Positions 7,301 to 14,033 are shown, counted from the stretch's first letter. The stretch is 19,533 nucleotides of DNA from Caryophanales bacterium UBA1245 (GCA_002308275.1 DBWF01000042.1:1-19533), one strand, 5' to 3'. The notes: generated from the letters alone by a model not told the origin. A program made the numbers and translations.

Positions 7301-8963
7301 CTTGAGCAGCTTCCCAAACACCATCTAATAACCATTTCCATTTAGCAAGGTTATCAGCGTTCTTGAAGAAGTTTCCAAATGGAGTAGAACTCATATTATC
7401 AGTATCTAATTCATCTGGGTCAAGTGATAGATTTGCGAAAGCATTGAAATCAGCTATGAATAGACGACCAATTTCACTTGGTGCTTGATATTGAACATCC
7501 CAACGTCCACCATCTAGGTCATAAGTAATTGGGCATTCATTTGGTTCAGGAGTCCAAGTAGCCTTAAGTGCTACATCACCAGTCATAGTTGCACTAATTG
7601 AAGTAACTAAAGAACCAGTTACATCAACCCAACCTGCAAAGATATAGTCTTCACGAAGTGGTGATGGAAGAGTAGCGATACCTTCGCCTACATTATAACT
7701 TGCAGGACCAATATCACCAGACTTAGGTTCACCTTTCATGCAAACAAGCGCAGAAAGAGCTGCATCAGCATAATTAGCACTTGTTTTACCAAGCCACGTA
7801 TCGGTATGTTCTGTACTTGTGAAGAAACCATTTAAGTTAGCCATATAGAAACCAATGACACTACCATTACCAAAATCAGCAACGTCTGATTGATAAGAAG
7901 GATCACCTTGAGCAGCTTCCCAAACACCGTCTACTAACCATTTCCATTTAGCTAAGTTTTCAGCATTTTTAAAGAAGTTTCCAAATGGAGTAGAACTCAT
8001 GTTATCAGTATCTAATTCATCTGGGTCAAGTGATAATCCAGCAAAAGCATTGAAATCAGCCATAAAGGCAGTACCAATTTCCGCAGAAGTTGCAAATTCA
8101 GCATCCCAATGTCCACCATCTAAATCATAGCTAATTGCATATTCACTTGCAGGTGGAGGAGTTTGTTCTTCCCAGTTAGCATATAGAGTAATACTACCAA
8201 TAACAGTAATTTCTCTAATATAATCAGTTGAACCAGCTTGTAAGCTCCAACCTAAGAAATCACAATTTTCTTTTTCTGGAATACCAAGTTGAAGTACTTC
8301 ACCATGATTAGCAGTTGCAGCACCTTGATAAGAACCGCCATCTAAAACATATGTGATTTGATATGTATTTAATTTATATAGAGCATAAACTAATACATCG
8401 GCTTCAGGATTAGCAATTTCAGTAATTAGACTAATTGGTTCAACCATTGAATCACTTAGACTAAAACCAATAAAAGTATAACCATTAATCACTGGTGCAT
8501 TACCAAGTTCTTTTGTTTCATTTTCTTTAATCAAAATGTCAGCTTTTTGGAAGCCTTCCACATTTGATGCAAAGCTAATTGTGTATTCTTTTAAAACAAC
8601 TGGTGGAAGTTCAGGCTCTAAAACTTCAACACTAAATTGTAATTCTTTAGTTGTTGAAGCTTCATCATCACAAACAACATTAATCGTTACAATTGTCCGA
8701 CCAGCAGCTAAAGCTGTAACTGTACCATCTTCAACACTTAAAACAGATGGATCAGCTACACTATAACTAAAAGTAGGAGTAGCATTTTTAACAACTACTT
8801 TAATGTCATAGGTTTCACCAACTTCTAGTGTAGCACTAGCCTTTGGTAATTGAATGTCAACAGTCCGGTCAACCTTACCAATATTGTCAAATGAAATACT
8901 ACAAGAAGCAAGTGTTAAAAGAAAACCAAAAACTAGTATAATAAATAAAACACTTTTTTTCAT
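4392..8963 (-). CDS. Giant lipoprotein N-acetylmuramoyl-L-alanine amidase with Ig-like domains and expanded InlB B-repeats
   Basis: 1523 residues. The lipoprotein signal has lipobox LASC (Cys21). Domain order: Ig-like Big_2 (about 33-115); degenerate B-repeat (127-198); B-repeat (201-264); expanded B-repeats 1 (275-470) and 2 (477-672); B-repeat (679-742); expanded B-repeat 3 (753-948); two Big_2-like domains (about 953-1035 and 1040-1118); Amidase_2 (about 1190-1425); Cys-containing tail. In the family, Amidase_2 uses zinc to cut the MurNAc-L-Ala bond of peptidoglycan. Visible matches are His1197 (VHYTG), SIHFV (1223-1227), WHAT (1261-1264), IGIE (1371-1374), and His1411 with Cys1419 in GHHFFSGKDCP. 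The His-to-Cys spacing of 8 equals that of T7 lysozyme. About 105 residues are inserted between the WHA and IGIE motifs. The catalytic domain is C-terminal, held off the membrane by a long repeat stalk. The ATG at 8963 has an AAAGGAAG site (8973-8980). It follows the metallophosphoesterase gene by 45 bases with no terminator, so they are probably co-transcribed. Confidence 0.9.
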   Translation of the reverse strand: MKKSVLFIILVFGFLLTLASCSISFDNIGKVDRTVDIQLPKASATLEVGETYDIKVVVKNATPTFSYSVADPSVLSVEDGTVTALAAGRTIVTINVVCDDEASTTKELQFSVEVLEPELPPVVLKEYTISFASNVEGFQKADILIKENETKELGNAPVINGYTFIGFSLSDSMVEPISLITEIANPEADVLVYALYKLNTYQITYVLDGGSYQGAATANHGEVLQLGIPEKENCDFLGWSLQAGSTDYIREITVIGSITLYANWEEQTPPPASEYAISYDLDGGHWDAEFATSAEIGTAFMADFNAFAGLSLDPDELDTDNMSSTPFGNFFKNAENLAKWKWLVDGVWEAAQGDPSYQSDVADFGNGSVIGFYMANLNGFFTSTEHTDTWLGKTSANYADAALSALVCMKGEPKSGDIGPASYNVGEGIATLPSPLREDYIFAGWVDVTGSLVTSISATMTGDVALKATWTPEPNECPITYDLDGGRWDVQYQAPSEIGRLFIADFNAFANLSLDPDELDTDNMSSTPFGNFFKNADNLAKWKWLLDGVWEAAQGAEELKADVADFSKGGVIGFYMANFNGYFTGTQHTDTWLGNTSANYADASVSLIVSAHGEVVSGEAGPEYYTKGVGIASFPSPVKADFVFAGWIDATGAAVTSISTTQKGAVALKATWVPLSTEYTITYVLDGGEYDGATTAIHKQVITLGEPHREGFNFLGWSLEAGSTSYITEIEVTSNITVYANWEEIEVLPEGVYPINYDLDGGHWVYTFYTPAELGEIFIAEFNSFGNMSISVSQLDTNYMGSNKFGNFFKDANNLAKWMWLLDAVWAAADGAANQKADVADFGAGGVIGFYMANLNGYFTSTMHKDTWLEKVSANYADPDISNSVTVQGTPKSEEAGPDRYTSGEGIATLPTPVRAEYVFVGWVDETGAPVASISETQTGALTLKAVWEHETIAEGITFSNLPEGGIQLYSSLQLEWVVTPEEAVNKNVSFFSLDANIITATESGLLRAISEGVARIRVRLESNPDFEQILEVTVWNGNYFDVAYATESYMGVGESVQLLAQFIDQNKVAHDVTWSSLSPEVASVDASGMVTGLASGVATIRASYSDELYFDFYVTVLEAEVSEAMQFVLDNHHSNAQTTYNLGIGDGNPEYYYDVVGGVNNILFDGLKIDRRYYDQLPEGTKNYGVMSSVEFITVHYTGNMKYSADADNNCSYFNDLDYRASIHFVTGRTNLSDLTGLVAGYSEDAYYAFAGLNELYGGWHATNADPCVWDDTGLTVLESDPATPIISISENMKYTINGRETSISIPTPPEGYSVNGAVLTVEGKQYSVFNQYGLRAKVEDGKYYLARTHWGTQRSPRALCTCGGNRNSIGIESCVDMGSDLEHTWHVTAQLVATLLEKYNLGFDRVVGHHFFSGKDCPQPFLELDMKLWYEFMDMVKAEYALITEFADAQISAQAVNADGILRDNGLLVQTSEAHCVTYEVTIVRNGVTEKVTLATIVESCLKCDCVRTHESLQMQGYPII
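6120..6707 (-). repeat. Expanded B-repeat module, copy 3 (196 residues)
   Basis: Encodes residues 753-948. It keeps the same length and landmarks (YDLDGGHW, FGNFFKDANNLAKW, VIGFYMANLNG, SANYAD, LKAVW) but is the most diverged copy, reading MGSNKFGNFF where the others have SSTPFGNFF. Confidence 0.85.
6738..6929 (-). repeat. Plain InlB-type B-repeat, copy B (64 residues)
   Basis: Encodes residues 679-742: YTITYVLDGG, FLGWSLEAGSTSYI, YANW. It aligns without gaps to copy A (residues 201-264) and, like it, directly precedes an expanded module. The offset between the two is 478 residues. Confidence 0.85.
6948..7535 (-). repeat. Expanded B-repeat module, copy 2 (196 residues)
   Basis: Encodes residues 477-672. 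It is very close to copy 1 through the DPDELDTDNMSSTPFGNFFK and WEAAQG region, and diverges more towards its end. Exactly the same length as copies 1 and 3. Confidence 0.85.
7554..8141 (-). repeat. Expanded B-repeat module, copy 1 (196 residues)
   Basis: Encodes residues 275-470. It opens YDLDGGHW and closes with FAGWVDVTG and LKATW, like a B-repeat, but about 140 residues lie between. Conserved core signatures are FGNFFKNAENLAKW, VIGFYMANLNG and SANYAD. Bases 7972-8035 match 7366-7429 of copy 2 with one difference in 64. Confidence 0.85.
8172..8363 (-). repeat. Plain InlB-type B-repeat, copy A (64 residues)
   Basis: Encodes residues 201-264 of the amidase lipoprotein: starts YQITYVLDGG, has FLGWSLQAGSTDYI in the middle and ends LYANW. 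This is the usual Listeria-Bacteroides (B) repeat. It pairs with the copy at 6738-6929. Confidence 0.85.
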
Positions 8964-9008
8964 TAAAACAATCTTCCTTTCAATTAAGTTTAATGATTAA
9001 AATATTAG

Positions 9009-11204
9009 TTAGTATTTTCTTTTCTTCAAGAAAATACCTAAAGAAAATAATAGAACGAAAGAACTAATCCAAATAGTTCCCATATTACATGAGAAATTGC
9101 GTGTTCCTTCTTCGGTTGAACTACTAACTTCTCTTAAAACAGGTTTAACAAATAAATCTGATTTTACACTTGAAATATCCTTATCCCAACCATCAAATTC
9201 ATATCCCTTAGGTGCCTTATATTCAGGAGGAGTTGCCGAGGCACCGGATGCTACCGTTTCTTTCTTTAATTCTTTGCCATTTGAATCTAAGAAAGTAACT
9301 GTATAATAAGCATTAATTTCATAATTTAACATCTGACTTGTGTATACCACATCACCATCTTTATCTTTAACAATGATTTGAACATTATGACGTCCATCGC
9401 CCTTATATAATGATGCTTGTTTAGTCCCCGCATCAATAACATCATAACGGACGCCATCAATATAAACATCAATAGAACTTATCCTAGAAGCATTAATTGA
9501 TTCATCCCACTTTAAGATATAGCCTTCATCGGTTTGAGTGATTTGTGGATTACGAATAGTTCCCCATTCATAACGATTATTGATATTAAAGGTTAATTCT
9601 TCAGTTGTAGCATCAACATATCTTAATTCAACACCAATTGATAATTCACCTTTATCAACATTATTTAGAACACATGAAGTACTATTCTTAGCAAGCATTC
9701 CTTCATAATAAGTTTCATTAGTATCTTTATTGTATACTTTAATTGATCTTAAGACACTGCTTGCATCACTACTAAAAGCAAGACTAGGAGCTGTGATTTG
9801 ATTTTGATTAATCCGTACTTCAAATGATGATTCAAAACTAGTCTTATCAAAATCGCTTAAATCAATTGGTTCAAGATTAGTAGGTAAACGTTTTGGTAAT
9901 AGCGTTGATGAATCAAGAATGGTACCATCATAATTAACAAGTTGCATACTAATACCATCTTTAGTTACTTTAACAACGGAAGCCGCTTTGGCTTTCGTAT
10001 CACTCCAAGAACTTACAATCTTATCCGTATTCTTAGTAGGTGCACTATAAGCTACACCTCTTTCACCATCACTACTTGGGGCAACCATATAAACTGTACC
10101 TTTTGATGGATCTGTTGATATTTCACCATCATAGATAGGTAGTGAACGCATATAAACATGGCTATTACCTGAGAAGAAAATATCAATACCATATTTATCA
10201 CAAATCGTGTGCCATCTAGTATAACCTGTTGATTGATATGCTCCACTTGTTGCAAATGCTTGATAATGTTGCATCAAGAAGATATATTGTGCAGTGTTGT
10301 TTTGAAGGACACTTTCAACCCAGTCTTGTTGAGCTTTAACAAACTGATCAGTTGTCATACCAAGATAGTTTGCTGAAGCAGTTTCGGTATTAACACAAAT
10401 AAATAGCGCATCACCATAATAGAAATAATAACAAATGTTTTCTTGACCAGCAAAACCATTTCTTGGATTATTGCAACAAGCATCCATAAACTTATATGAG
10501 GCACCATCAGAGTAATTAGTACCAACATTAGTCATCCAGTCGTGATTACCAAGTGTTGTACAGAACATATAATTCTTCATCCAACTTGCTTCACTTACTT
10601 GTTTCCACCATTGATATGTGCCACCATGAGCAACAGTATCACCTGTTGATAAAATAAAGTCAATTTGGTTATTAGCGGTTGCGATACATTTATTAACGGC
10701 AGATGTCGCCGCATTAAGTCTTGTCGCACTAGCATAATAAGCATGGAAATCACTAACCCAAACAAAATTGAATTCTTGATTACCCGTTTTAAAGTATCTG
10801 ACATCACTACTAACTGATCCATCAGTTACTTTATACATATATTCCGTACCAGGTTCAAGACCGCTTAGTGATACTTCATTCTTATTGAATTCATATGGCA
10901 CCTTTAAATCATCACTAGTTGTTCCATATTTAGCATTTTTACCAGCAAATGCAGTATTTAACGTTGTGGTTGGATATACTCTTGCTTGATCCGACCAACT
11001 AGTATCACTCTTTTTAGTATACAAAAGATATGTACCACTTACACCTTTTTCAGTATGCCATACAATATTCATGCCTGTATTTGAATTTTCAGCGGGATTT
11101 GCTGAAATTGTAAAGAATTTAGCATTCTCAGCATGAACATTAAAACCACTAAAGGTTAATATACAGAAAAACAATAATAAGAATAAACAAAGTTTCTTTT
11201 TCAA
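9009..11204 (-). CDS. Secreted, C-terminally anchored purple-acid-phosphatase-like metallophosphoesterase
   Basis: 731 residues from the preferred TTG start at 11204. That start gives a textbook signal peptide (MKKKLCLFLLLF, cleavage likely after VHA at 25) and sits 9 bases after GGGGGAG (11214-11220). A TTG at 11228 would swallow that ribosome site. Domains: Fn3/PAP-N-like beta domain (about 30-140); metallophosphoesterase (about 145-365); a second beta region to about 630; a B-repeat-like segment (about 633-692); one membrane helix (about 710-726) with KKRKY tail. Metal-site motifs: D152-F-H154, G188-D189, G219-N-H-D222, H313, and G346-N-S-H349 followed by VYMR. The usual last motif is GHxH, so the first His is Asn here. 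The family hydrolyses phosphate esters; substrate unknown. No LPXTG; a Ser-Cys pair (705-706) precedes the helix. It is the first gene of a probable operon with the amidase lipoprotein. Confidence 0.85.
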   Translation of the reverse strand: MKKKLCLFLLLFFCILTFSGFNVHAENAKFFTISANPAENSNTGMNIVWHTEKGVSGTYLLYTKKSDTSWSDQARVYPTTTLNTAFAGKNAKYGTTSDDLKVPYEFNKNEVSLSGLEPGTEYMYKVTDGSVSSDVRYFKTGNQEFNFVWVSDFHAYYASATRLNAATSAVNKCIATANNQIDFILSTGDTVAHGGTYQWWKQVSEASWMKNYMFCTTLGNHDWMTNVGTNYSDGASYKFMDACCNNPRNGFAGQENICYYFYYGDALFICVNTETASANYLGMTTDQFVKAQQDWVESVLQNNTAQYIFLMQHYQAFATSGAYQSTGYTRWHTICDKYGIDIFFSGNSHVYMRSLPIYDGEISTDPSKGTVYMVAPSSDGERGVAYSAPTKNTDKIVSSWSDTKAKAASVVKVTKDGISMQLVNYDGTILDSSTLLPKRLPTNLEPIDLSDFDKTSFESSFEVRINQNQITAPSLAFSSDASSVLRSIKVYNKDTNETYYEGMLAKNSTSCVLNNVDKGELSIGVELRYVDATTEELTFNINNRYEWGTIRNPQITQTDEGYILKWDESINASRISSIDVYIDGVRYDVIDAGTKQASLYKGDGRHNVQIIVKDKDGDVVYTSQMLNYEINAYYTVTFLDSNGKELKKETVASGASATPPEYKAPKGYEFDGWDKDISSVKSDLFVKPVLREVSSSTEEGTRNFSCNMGTIWISSFVLLFSLGIFLKKRKY

Positions 11205-11213
11205 TGTTTTTTT

Positions 11214-11220
11214 CTCCCCC
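11214..11220 (-). promoter_or_regulatory. Ribosome binding site deciding the metallophosphoesterase start
   Basis: GGGGGAG on the minus strand, 9 bases before the TTG at 11204. It argues for TTG-11204 rather than TTG-11228. There is no ATG in the N-terminal coding region that would retain the signal peptide. Confidence 0.7.
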
Positions 11221-11276
11221 TTCTCCAATATATTATTATATCATATTTTTAAAAATAAATCTATTCATTAATTTTT

Positions 11277-11305
11277 TTTATATTACTTTGCACTATAACT
11301 GTCAA
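11277..11305 (-). promoter_or_regulatory. Consensus sigma-A promoter of the metallophosphoesterase-amidase operon
   Basis: On the minus strand a perfect TTGACA (11300-11305), a 17-base spacer and TATAAA (11277-11282). It is the best -35 box in the window and is followed by about 70 bases of AT-rich leader before the ribosome site. Confidence 0.8.
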
Positions 11306-11312
11306 CAGTTAT
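11295..11312. promoter_or_regulatory. Perfect 18-bp palindrome over the -35 box; candidate operator
   Basis: ATAACTGTCAACAGTTAT: 8-bp arms around CA, containing the whole TTGACA box on the minus strand. A dimeric repressor bound here would block RNA polymerase. On the plus strand a short T-rich stretch follows, so a weak terminator is an alternative, but no plus-strand gene precedes it. The binding protein is not identified. Confidence 0.5.
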
Positions 11313-11322
11313 ATTTTTGTAA

Positions 11323-11352
11323 TAAAAAATGCACCCTAGGGTGCAATTTTTT
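11323..11352 (-). terminator. Intrinsic terminator of the OB-domain lipoprotein gene, overlapping its stop codon
   Basis: GCACC-CTAG-GGTGC core (11331-11344) flanked by A-run and T-run arms that extend the stem. The TAA stop at 11351-11353 lies in the outer arm. It separates this gene from the downstream operon promoter. Confidence 0.8.
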
Positions 11353-13417
11353 ATCTAAAATTGTAATTATTAAGAATTAGTGTTTCACCATCAGTTGCAT
11401 AAACAATGCAAGCACGATATGGTGATTTAGAATTCCAGTTAACAAATGCAAAGGCAACTGTTACTTCTTTGCCAACCATTTCATTATAAATAGAATATTG
11501 GCTTCCACTACCCGCATATAAATAGATATCTTGGCCACTTGGTGTTGAAGATAGATAGAAATTAGTCGAAAAGCCACCTTCAACTTTATTGATATAGCAA
11601 GTTGCCACAAAGACATTAGTTGTTTGATCAACCATTAAGTCGTTTAATTTTGCAACTATTTCTTGGAATGAAAGATTTGTAATAAATGGTGTTTCACTAT
11701 ATTCATGATTGCCTAATAGATTTGCTTCAACAGTAGCATCTTGAATGTAGATTTGACCAACCATTGTATCTGGTCTGGTAGTTTTGTGATTCTTAACGCC
11801 TTTTATAACAATTTCATTACCTAAAGCAATTGTAGCTAGAATATCTGAAGTTGTTAATACCGCAATAACTCCAGTACCATCATTGAGATAGAAACCAGTT
11901 TGGTTAACTGTTCCACTCATAACAATACCTTTAACTACTACTTCTGTTCCATCCTCAGCCGCAATTACTTCGGCGACTGTCATTGTATCCGAAATTGTCT
12001 TAAAGTTAACAAAGATTTCAACTTCCTTTTGAACAGTCACTCCATTATAAGTAGCTTCCATCTTAATCTTAGCATTTTCATTAGCTTCAGCTAGATGCAT
12101 TACAAGCTTTCCTTCTTCGTTATCAAAACTAACAAGATCTGGATTTAAAGAAGTATAACTAACACTAACACCACTAAATGGAATTACTTCATTACTAAAT
12201 GAAGTAGCAACTTCTAATTTAGGATCAGAATTGTATTCAGCTAAGAATTGGGCTTTTGCGTAGTATTCAAGTGCAAATTCCGCAATCTCTTCATCACTCA
12301 TACTAAAGTCTGTTGCTTCACTGACAAGAATTGGAACAAAACGATAAATTGTTCCTGAAGTCGTAGCTTTACAGTTGATTGCGGCTAAGTATACTTCACA
12401 AATCTTACCATCAAATGGTCTTAGATAAGTATAATCACCACCATTGCAAAGTGAATAACAATATGAACCTGTTTCATCATCTAAATCATTAACATAGAAA
12501 TTAGTAAAACCAACACCTGGAACTTCTTTAACAATAGCATTTACTTTAAAAATCTTTGTTGTAATGTTATTTGACATTGGTGTTTCTAAGATTTGTTTTA
12601 CAGTTGTGGTTTCAATCCACTCTTTATTAAATTCATAAGTACCTTCAGCTTTAGAGATTAAAGCGGCATCTTGTAATTGAATACTACCTTGATAACCGTG
12701 GATGGCAGCTGGTGCTTGTTCGCTTTCTAAAATGTATAAAGTTTTTGTACCCGCAACTTTTATTTTTTGACCAACACTTACTCCCCCAGCAATCTCATTA
12801 CTATAAACATAGATTGAACTAGTATCATCAACTAAAAAGAAGCCATTTGGATTCATACCATTAGCATAGGTGATTTTAGCAACCACACCTTCAACTGTTA
12901 CTTTAGAGTCAACTTCACTATTTCGAGCATCTAAAATTGACATTTCATTATATGAACTATAATCAATTTCACCTTGATGTGAAACAAACCTTTGAAGCCA
13001 TGAAGCACCCATTTCAGGTTTATCATTATATAGTTTTAAAATACCATATAGATATACTTCATCACCAGATGCTGGTTTATTAGCCATTTCATTAAAGTGT
13101 AATAATCCATTATCTGAATAAACACCATAAACATATAAATCTGTTGTGCCATCAGTGATATACATTTCGCCATAGTTAGCATTGGAAATGTTTTTAACAA
13201 TACCCATAACATATTGACGTTCAGCTGTACCTTCACTACCAACGCTCATTGCCATATTATAGGCTTCAGTTACTGTTAAATAAGTAATCTCTTCTGTTGG
13301 ATCAACAATATCGTTTTGATCTTCTTTTTGAGAATTTTGATTGCTAGGTTCCATCGTACATGCGACTAAACCCAATAAAAATAAAACGAAACAAAATGAC
13401 AAAATTACTTTCTTCAT
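11351..13417 (-). CDS. Lipoprotein with repeated OB-like domains and one Ig-like domain
   Basis: 688 residues. Signal MKKVILSFCFVLFLLG with lipobox LVAC (Cys20), then a Ser/Gln/Asp-rich linker. Five domains share the layout 'V.G.V..I...gFYl.D.t..iyvY......G..V.v.G': about 47-147, 155-257, 268-366, 475-563 and 578-686. Examples are YVMGIVKNIS with MYITDGT, VTVEGVVAKI with FFLVDDT, and VVVKGIVMSG with FYLNDGT. This resembles the OB-fold units found beside extracellular nucleases such as YhcR and ExeM. Residues about 374-472 look like an atrophied Ig-like domain (YTSLNPDLVSFDNEEGKL). No nuclease or other catalytic motif is seen, so it is more likely a binding or scaffold protein; the ligand is unknown. 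The ATG at 13417 has an AAGAGGGGGAG site (13426-13436). It has its own promoter and terminator. Confidence 0.78.
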   Translation of the reverse strand: MKKVILSFCFVLFLLGLVACTMEPSNQNSQKEDQNDIVDPTEEITYLTVTEAYNMAMSVGSEGTAERQYVMGIVKNISNANYGEMYITDGTTDLYVYGVYSDNGLLHFNEMANKPASGDEVYLYGILKLYNDKPEMGASWLQRFVSHQGEIDYSSYNEMSILDARNSEVDSKVTVEGVVAKITYANGMNPNGFFLVDDTSSIYVYSNEIAGGVSVGQKIKVAGTKTLYILESEQAPAAIHGYQGSIQLQDAALISKAEGTYEFNKEWIETTTVKQILETPMSNNITTKIFKVNAIVKEVPGVGFTNFYVNDLDDETGSYCYSLCNGGDYTYLRPFDGKICEVYLAAINCKATTSGTIYRFVPILVSEATDFSMSDEEIAEFALEYYAKAQFLAEYNSDPKLEVATSFSNEVIPFSGVSVSYTSLNPDLVSFDNEEGKLVMHLAEANENAKIKMEATYNGVTVQKEVEIFVNFKTISDTMTVAEVIAAEDGTEVVVKGIVMSGTVNQTGFYLNDGTGVIAVLTTSDILATIALGNEIVIKGVKNHKTTRPDTMVGQIYIQDATVEANLLGNHEYSETPFITNLSFQEIVAKLNDLMVDQTTNVFVATCYINKVEGGFSTNFYLSSTPSGQDIYLYAGSGSQYSIYNEMVGKEVTVAFAFVNWNSKSPYRACIVYATDGETLILNNYNFR

Positions 13418-13444
13418 TTAAAAAACTCCCCCTCTTACATATAT

Positions 13445-13453
13445 ATTATACCA
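13445..13453 (-). promoter_or_regulatory. Promoter of the OB-domain lipoprotein gene
   Basis: TGGTATAAT on the minus strand, an extended -10 box. The hexamer 17 bases upstream (TAGAAG) is a poor -35. It lies about 28 bases before the ATG, with the ribosome site between. Confidence 0.55.
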
Positions 13454-13510
13454 CGTCAATTATCATTCTTCTATTAAATTACTCATGGAAGTGTTTTTTA
13501 CTAAAAACCA

Positions 13511-13545
13511 AAATAAAAGCGCACGTTTGACGTACGCTTATTTTA
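13511..13545 (-). terminator. Intrinsic terminator of the acyltransferase-DUF218 operon
   Basis: An imperfect stem of A/T-rich outer arms and GCG.ACGT inner arms, pairing better on the minus strand, where a plus-strand C-A mismatch becomes a G-U pair. TTTTGGTTTTTAG follows on the minus strand. It lies about 38 bases past the TAA stop at 13583. Confidence 0.65.
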
Positions 13546-13582
13546 TTCACGATTGGGGCGTTTTTTAATCCAGTTGTTCCCT

Positions 13583-14020
13583 TTATTCATCAGGATTATC
13601 AACAGTATCCGTATAAAGAACCATATTAATATCTTTATCATTAATATATTCTTTACAAATCTTAACTGTATTATAAGAGAGTAGATAGTGATCAACGGTT
13701 GTAATAACAACTACAACATTTACATCTAAGCCTTGCTCCTTTGCAATTTGCATACTAAATTCCATATTGTCCCGAGTTGTCATACTCCGGTCTTCTTCAA
13801 TGATAAAGTCGGGATCAAGACCCCTAGCAACTAAATAGTCCTTCATGCGTTTAGCTTCGCTCACACTAGTGTGTTCATTAGCTACCCCACCAGAAACAAT
13901 TAGTTTATCAAGGCCAAATTCATTAATGTATTGAATAGCTAGTTCACACCGTCTCATTAGTCTTTTGGTCATTGAACCATCATCTTTTAATCGATATCCA
14001 AGTATAATTCCAAGTCGCAT
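13583..14020 (-). CDS. Short DUF218 (YdcF-like) protein
   Basis: 145 residues from the ATG at 14020, which has GGAGGA 7 bases upstream (14028-14033). An ATG at 14035 overlaps that ribosome site and is unlikely. DUF218 landmarks appear in order: start strand IILGYRLKDDG (5-15), KLIVSGG (39-45), SEAKRMKDYLVARG (54-67), IIEEDRSMTTRDN (73-85) and VVVVITTVDHYL (102-113) with His111. The family includes SanA/YdcF/ElyC proteins linked to envelope properties, with no agreed reaction. This copy lacks the N-terminal membrane helices of longer members and should be cytoplasmic. It follows the acyltransferase gene by 42 bases with no terminator, so an operon is likely. A possible extended -10 (TGATACAAT, 14040-14048) lies in the gap but would start the RNA almost at the ribosome site. 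Confidence 0.8.
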   Translation of the reverse strand: MRLGIILGYRLKDDGSMTKRLMRRCELAIQYINEFGLDKLIVSGGVANEHTSVSEAKRMKDYLVARGLDPDFIIEEDRSMTTRDNMEFSMQIAKEQGLDVNVVVVITTVDHYLLSYNTVKICKEYINDKDINMVLYTDTVDNPDE

Positions 14021-14027
14021 TTTTATA

Positions 14028-14033
14028 TCCTCC
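14028..14033 (-). promoter_or_regulatory. Ribosome binding site deciding the DUF218 gene start
   Basis: GGAGGA on the minus strand, 7 bases upstream of ATG-14020. It overlaps the codons that follow ATG-14035, which argues for the shorter protein. Confidence 0.75.

Noticed and set aside
4392..8963. Regular repeats that might suggest a CRISPR array or satellite
   Set aside because: The repeats are long, in frame, and encode B-repeat modules of one protein. There are no short palindromic repeats with unique spacers.
9009..9110. A sortase LPXTG signal in the metallophosphoesterase tail
   Set aside because: No LPxTG or close variant precedes the final helix. Only a Ser-Cys and Gly are there.
11205..11228. 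Extended start for the metallophosphoesterase at TTG-11228
   Set aside because: It would place the ribosome site inside the coding region and put a charged stretch before the signal peptide. TTG-11204 fits better.
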